From the NCBI GenBank assembly GCA_965153455.1, contig OZ234494.1, positions 8,432,001 to 8,496,000 on the forward strand: a stretch of DNA of 64,000 bases, in the 5' to 3' direction. Positions 60,241 through 64,000 of the stretch are shown piece by piece. Both the position numbers and the translations under genes were made by a program. Source of the DNA: Sphagnum compactum (taxonomy: Eukaryota > Bryophyta > Sphagnopsida > Sphagnales). The notes under the pieces were generated by a model, which saw only the letters and a program-made list of their open reading frames with translations, made no database searches and was not told the DNA's origin. Positions within the stretch are counted from its first letter, which is position 1. Every line of letters begins with the position of its first letter.

Positions 60241-60645
60241 ACATGGAGTTTTTTTGAAATCCTTTGGATATAATTAATAGGATTATATATCATTATTTAT
60301 TGTCAATAAGGTTAAAGAAAATATTGATTAGAATAAACCTTTGAGCAATAGTCCCAATTCGAATGTTTTTTAGGTGAATATTCACAATGTGGTTCAAATA
60401 AAACTGAAAACAATTCAACATTTTCATTTTTAATGTGTAAATTATAAACAAAAATGACCAAAATATGGGAAATTTTGTCCAAGTTTCAAAAATCACAATA
60501 TTGAAAAAAAAAAACTTTAAGTAAGCAATAACATAATATTGAACTCACAAAAAATTTATGTTGCAAAAGTTTATGTAATATTTATTTCAAAATATATTAC
60601 TATTTACCATTAAATCCAAGCTAAGGTCAATTTTATGAATTTAAT
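60241..60645. other. AT-rich spacer
   Basis: Nothing recognisable. Short frames here have no motifs. Confidence 0.5.
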
Positions 60646-60799
60646 CATTACTACAAAATGTGGATGCAGTTCAGATAGTCCCCGTTCATTAGACCAGTGA
60701 ATTCACTGCTTCTTCATTGGTCCCCGTTCATTACAACCAATGAATTCACTCAAAATTTAGTGAAATCATTTGGCGTACAGGGACATTTTTTGTGTAATG
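60646..60799. mobile_element. CACTA-type MITE
   Basis: The 154-bp element has ends CATTACTACAAAATGT and, in reverse complement, CATTACACAAAAAATGT. It is flanked by AAT on both sides. The interior GATGCAGTTCAGATAGTCCC and AGTGAATTCACT blocks match the MITE at 30146-30256, and one internal segment (GTCCCCGTTCATTA) is duplicated. Confidence 0.68.
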
Positions 60800-61213
60800 A
60801 ATCTTACACCAAAATTTACATAAGAATTTATAAAACATAATAAAATCCATTGCATTCAAATGACAATATATAATATCAATGCATTATTTTTTTGAAAGTG
60901 AGAAAAAAAATAAAATTATTTACCCCCCTTCCCCCCCCCCAATCAAGGTTCTTTAATTTTGAAACATTGGTCAAATAAGATCATTGGCACACATAGTAAT
61001 TTTGAAAATATCATAAAAATGGCGTAATTGCAATGCATACATTACTCCATGACTATATTGAGACAATAGTTGTATATGTTCAAGTTAGGATGCCAAATTT
61101 TGGTGCAGTGCCCAAAATGTTCAATGAAACATCTTCAAGTTCTTAAATTTTAAAAAACTCGTTCATATATCATGATGCACAATCTTCTCTTTATCCCACT
61201 TAGCTCTTCATCT
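60800..61213. other. AT-rich spacer
   Basis: Nothing coding is visible. A poly-C run interrupts otherwise AT-rich DNA near 60925-60945. Confidence 0.5.
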
Positions 61214-61855
61214 TCAAGTTGGGCTAACATCCTTTTCTTCCAAAGCCCCTTCAAGTAACATTGTAACCGAAAAGGAGGTGACCGCATCAGTCTTCCCTGT
61301 GACTGTGCATTGTGTGAGAATTTCAGTGTAATTGATCAGGACTGATCCAGCCGCCTTCATTGATGAAGGGCGGCGGATCTTAACGCCTTTAGAGGAGAGT
61401 CTGATCGGATTGTGCATGGGGTGCATGGGAAGTAATTGTCTGGCTGGTTTTGGATGGAACTGCAGGAAAATGACGACGGTAGTGATAGGGTGGAGGCGGC
61501 ACCGCAGTAATGAGGAATGGAGGAGAATGTGGCGGGAAGGAGATCGGTAACAAGGGGAGCTTGGAGAGGAAGCAGAATGAAGGAGGTAGAAAGAAAGGGG
61601 ATGCGGAGAAGTAGGGCAGAATGTTTTTGTCGGGTTTTTGGCTAGAACATCTTGGTTGGACTGTGAAATTCCGCTGCGCCACTGACCAATCGAGATGGAC
61701 GTTGTGAGGACGTAGTCTGAGTGAGCACTTAGAGGATAGAGCTCGGCTGATTTTTGGGAGGTGAGAGTCGATGTGTGGAGTAGCACCAAAGAGCTATTCA
61801 GTTGTGGATGACGAGTGAATGCAGTAGTACAGAGAGGTTGTGTTGCTGTCATCAA
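61214..61855 (-). other. Unassigned 213-codon open frame
   Basis: This is the longest frame of a locally GC-richer block (61.2-62.2 kb). The product would be Ser/Pro/His-rich without a recognisable domain, signal peptide or membrane segment. The plus strand is also open in places. It may be a decayed transposon or chance. Only the composition shift is solid. Confidence 0.25.
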
Positions 61856-62810
61856 TTTTGGCTTGAGGTCTAAAACTCTATGGACTTTGAGGAATGCTCA
61901 ACCTTCTGATTAGGGGAGGTTCCATGGTGTGAGGTGTCTGGTTCCGGATGAGACACTGTAGGAGAAAGAAGTTTGTAATGTGTTTCCTGATTGCAAGCAA
62001 AACTCTTGAGGTTGGTTTGTGTGAACGGATCTGCCCAGTTCAGATGCATGACTACTGAAGTCGCGAATGATCAGTGAATGTAGGCAGGAGAGTGATCTGG
62101 GTGGAGGTTGCTAGAGCAGATGTTTTGGTATGACAGCAATTGAGTGTTCGATTCTGATCTGTTGTAACAACTCCCTAGGGTTGTCTGCAGAATTGTAGAT
62201 CCCTCCTTTTTGGTGACAACATAACTAGTTTGTTCTTAGTTTTTACACACACATCCATTAATGGTTGTTATGAATCAACCATGGCAACATTCACCCCCAC
62301 CCTAGGTTTAACACTCACATCTTCTTCACATACACACTTCCAAACCAAACAATCTTTCCTCAAATGTATTTCTTATTAACAACAAAAACAATCTGTGTTG
62401 TTGTTGGTTTGGAAATATTGATTATGATTGCACAGCCTCATAGTTATAACCACCACCATGTCCTCCATTGTTTTGCCAACCATTTCTTCCAAATTGCTAA
62501 TTATATTCTTGAATCCTTAACCTCCTTTCATTATTGGGTTTTGTATACCCTTGTTGTCTCATTGGCACATCTTCTTTTGATTCCGCCCATATTACATTCA
62601 CGGGTACATTTGTTCATTAACAACATTATTTCATGTCCTTTTTAGCACATTAATCAATATTAGGATCGTCACTTTTACAAATGTGATAAAAAATTTACAA
62701 AAATTTGCACTCTTTAATATAACATCACAAATTTAGCATGCAACAAATTAATAACAAAAATCATGTGAAGTTCATTCATTCATTGGTTCATACATTTTAC
62801 ACACAAATAT
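61856..62810. other. Spacer
   Basis: The GC-richer block fades out near 62200. A 93-codon plus frame at 62364-62645 has no motif. Confidence 0.4.
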
Positions 62811-62943
62811 CATGCATTGAAAACACATTTGACACATAGATAAATGTGTTGACAGATGAAGTATGAACCTATGAATGAACAAATGTCACATGGATTTCAC
62901 ATCTTTCAATAAATCCTTGTGTCAAATGTGTTTTCAATGCATG
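62811..62943. repeat. Inverted repeat, perfect 26-bp arms
   Basis: Arms 62811-62836 and 62918-62943 are perfect inverted copies around CATGCATTGAAAACACATTT, with an 81-bp spacer. Weaker inverted similarity (GTTCATTCAT type) extends outward on both sides, suggesting a foldback element. Confidence 0.85.
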
Positions 62944-63379
62944 ATATCAATGCATGAAACATACGAACTATGAATGAACTAATGTTAAACGATTTGTATT
63001 TTTAAATCATGAGATGCTAAGTTTGTGATGAATGCCCTTCATGGTATCAAATTTAATAATACATTTTGATTTGCAAGACATCAATACTTGACTTTGTTAT
63101 CTTCTTCTTTGTTTTCTCACACTTCTCATCATCTATATCATATTCAAATTCCTCGTGATTCTTGGTTAAATGCCCTTTTTAAATGGTAATTATTCTTCCA
63201 TTCTTTTTGTTAAATTGAAAACTTCAATAATGGTTGTCCTTGGCATACCCATAATCATTATTTTCAACTTCAAATGCAATCCTTCATGAAATGTTTCTCA
63301 TAGACATACATCATTTGGTTGTTGAAATATGATTATACACAATTGCAAAAAATTGTCATAGTAATCGTCAATTAATTCA

Positions 63380-63868
63380 TGTTTTTTCCGTTAGTTGTTA
63401 TGGCATGCCCTTCACTTCACACCACGCTAAATTGTGCAATGAAAGCTTGTTGTACAGTAGCCCATCCAACTACAAGGTTCATTGTCTCATAACATGCAAA
63501 CCAATATGCACCCCATCTTTTCAAAAAGTACTTGGAAAAATATCATACTTTATGAACATTAGTGTTCTCACCATTGATAACACATATTTTGGTCAACTAT
63601 TTTAGATGTGTCATCAAGTCATCCCCATCATAGTATTTGGGCAATTGAATATTTAAAACATTAGTTCAACTTTTTTATTTTGGTTAAGTGGCCCCTTGAA
63701 CCTATCCACAAAACAATTCCACCCTTCCCTTTTCAGGGCATTCTTTGGAATGCAAAGATAGTTAATGAAAATCCAACCATAATGACCATTAGCTTTCAAT
63801 AGTTCTTTCATTTTCTCCCTTGCAATGACTTTTTTTAGCCATTTATCCTTTATGGGAATCACAATCAC
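63380..63868 (-). pseudogene. Retrotransposon gag remnant
   Basis: On the minus strand, successive frames contain LPKYYDGDDLMTHLK, KICVINGENT, YFSKYFLKRWGAYWF and VVGWATVQQAFIAQFS. Spacing of the PKxxDG start, the WF pair and the terminal W/F block fits the Retrotrans_gag capsid domain of Ty3-type elements. A frameshift near 63655 and stops show decay. The N-terminal part begins near 63868, and the rest of the element is not visible in the window. Confidence 0.6.
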
Positions 63869-64000
63869 AATTTAGCTTTCTTCAAATTTACATTCATTTT
63901 GGTCATTATATTGAATATTCAATAGGATTGATTTGGTAGTTTCATGTTCTTGTAAAGTAAATAGATTTGGGTGCGTAACAACACACTATGTGCCCAATAC

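Noticed and set aside
1-64000. tRNA, rRNA or CRISPR-like arrays
   Set aside because: Spaced or tandem repeats seen are transposon-internal arrays, and I recognised no tRNA or rRNA gene by eye. A covariance-model search would be decisive.

Overview
The window is about 64 kb of nuclear DNA from a land plant. It carries two intact multi-exon genes, both on the minus strand, in AT-rich DNA crowded with transposable elements of many ages. The plant assignment rests on the closest recognisable relatives: a plant-type NAA25, a plant-type PRP39 with a Q/P/G/Y-rich tail, an ABCC1/2-type transporter fragment, a LINE with a DUF4283-like ORF1 and a CCHC knuckle, and CACTA termini of the CACTAG(A/T)AGAAA type. 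The lineage cannot be fixed from the sequence. A Tf1/sushi- or Tcn1-like chromovirus hints at something outside the flowering plants (fern, lycophyte, bryophyte or gymnosperm), but that is inference.

Layout. 79-3950: decayed Ty1/copia element (minus) with short LTRs and a large internal deletion. 3954-4560: frameshifted ABCC1/2-type transporter fragment. 4561-8139: AT-rich spacer with doubtful coding-like scraps. 8140-15691: NAA25, auxiliary subunit of the NatB N-terminal acetyltransferase, resolved here into 19 exons with consistent phase (990 aa). 19460-25501: PRP39, a U1 snRNP-associated HAT-repeat splicing factor, 13 exons with consistent phase (768 aa). 26.1-30.1 kb: spacer.

31862-43983 is a CACTA-type DNA transposon (TSD TTT) split by a complete-length Ty3/gypsy chromovirus at 32741-38734 (TSD GAACC). 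About 44.83-54.83 kb is a dead LINE whose 3' zinc-finger region is interrupted by a 2650-bp insertion at 51446-54095 (TSD GTCTG). That insertion has TG...CA ends, three 196-bp tandem repeats and an unknown 137-aa ORF. 55820-56640 is a solo LTR (TSD ATTTA). 57521-60240 is a second, shorter CACTA relative (TSD ACA) with a 63-bp-arm hairpin. Small CACTA-type MITEs lie at 30146-30256 and 60646-60799. The right edge holds a decayed retrotransposon gag.

The two host genes are housekeeping functions (protein N-terminal acetylation and pre-mRNA splicing) and share no pathway. Both have a telo-box (AAACCCTAA) upstream of the start codon.

The most interesting observation is in the gypsy element. The 10 nt immediately inside its 5' LTR (2 nt from the LTR) are the exact reverse complement of a 10-nt stretch about 33 nt downstream of the LTR TATA box, where transcription should start. 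This is the arrangement expected for Tf1/sushi-type self-primed reverse transcription. No initiator-tRNA-Met primer-binding site, which most plant LTR elements use, was seen.
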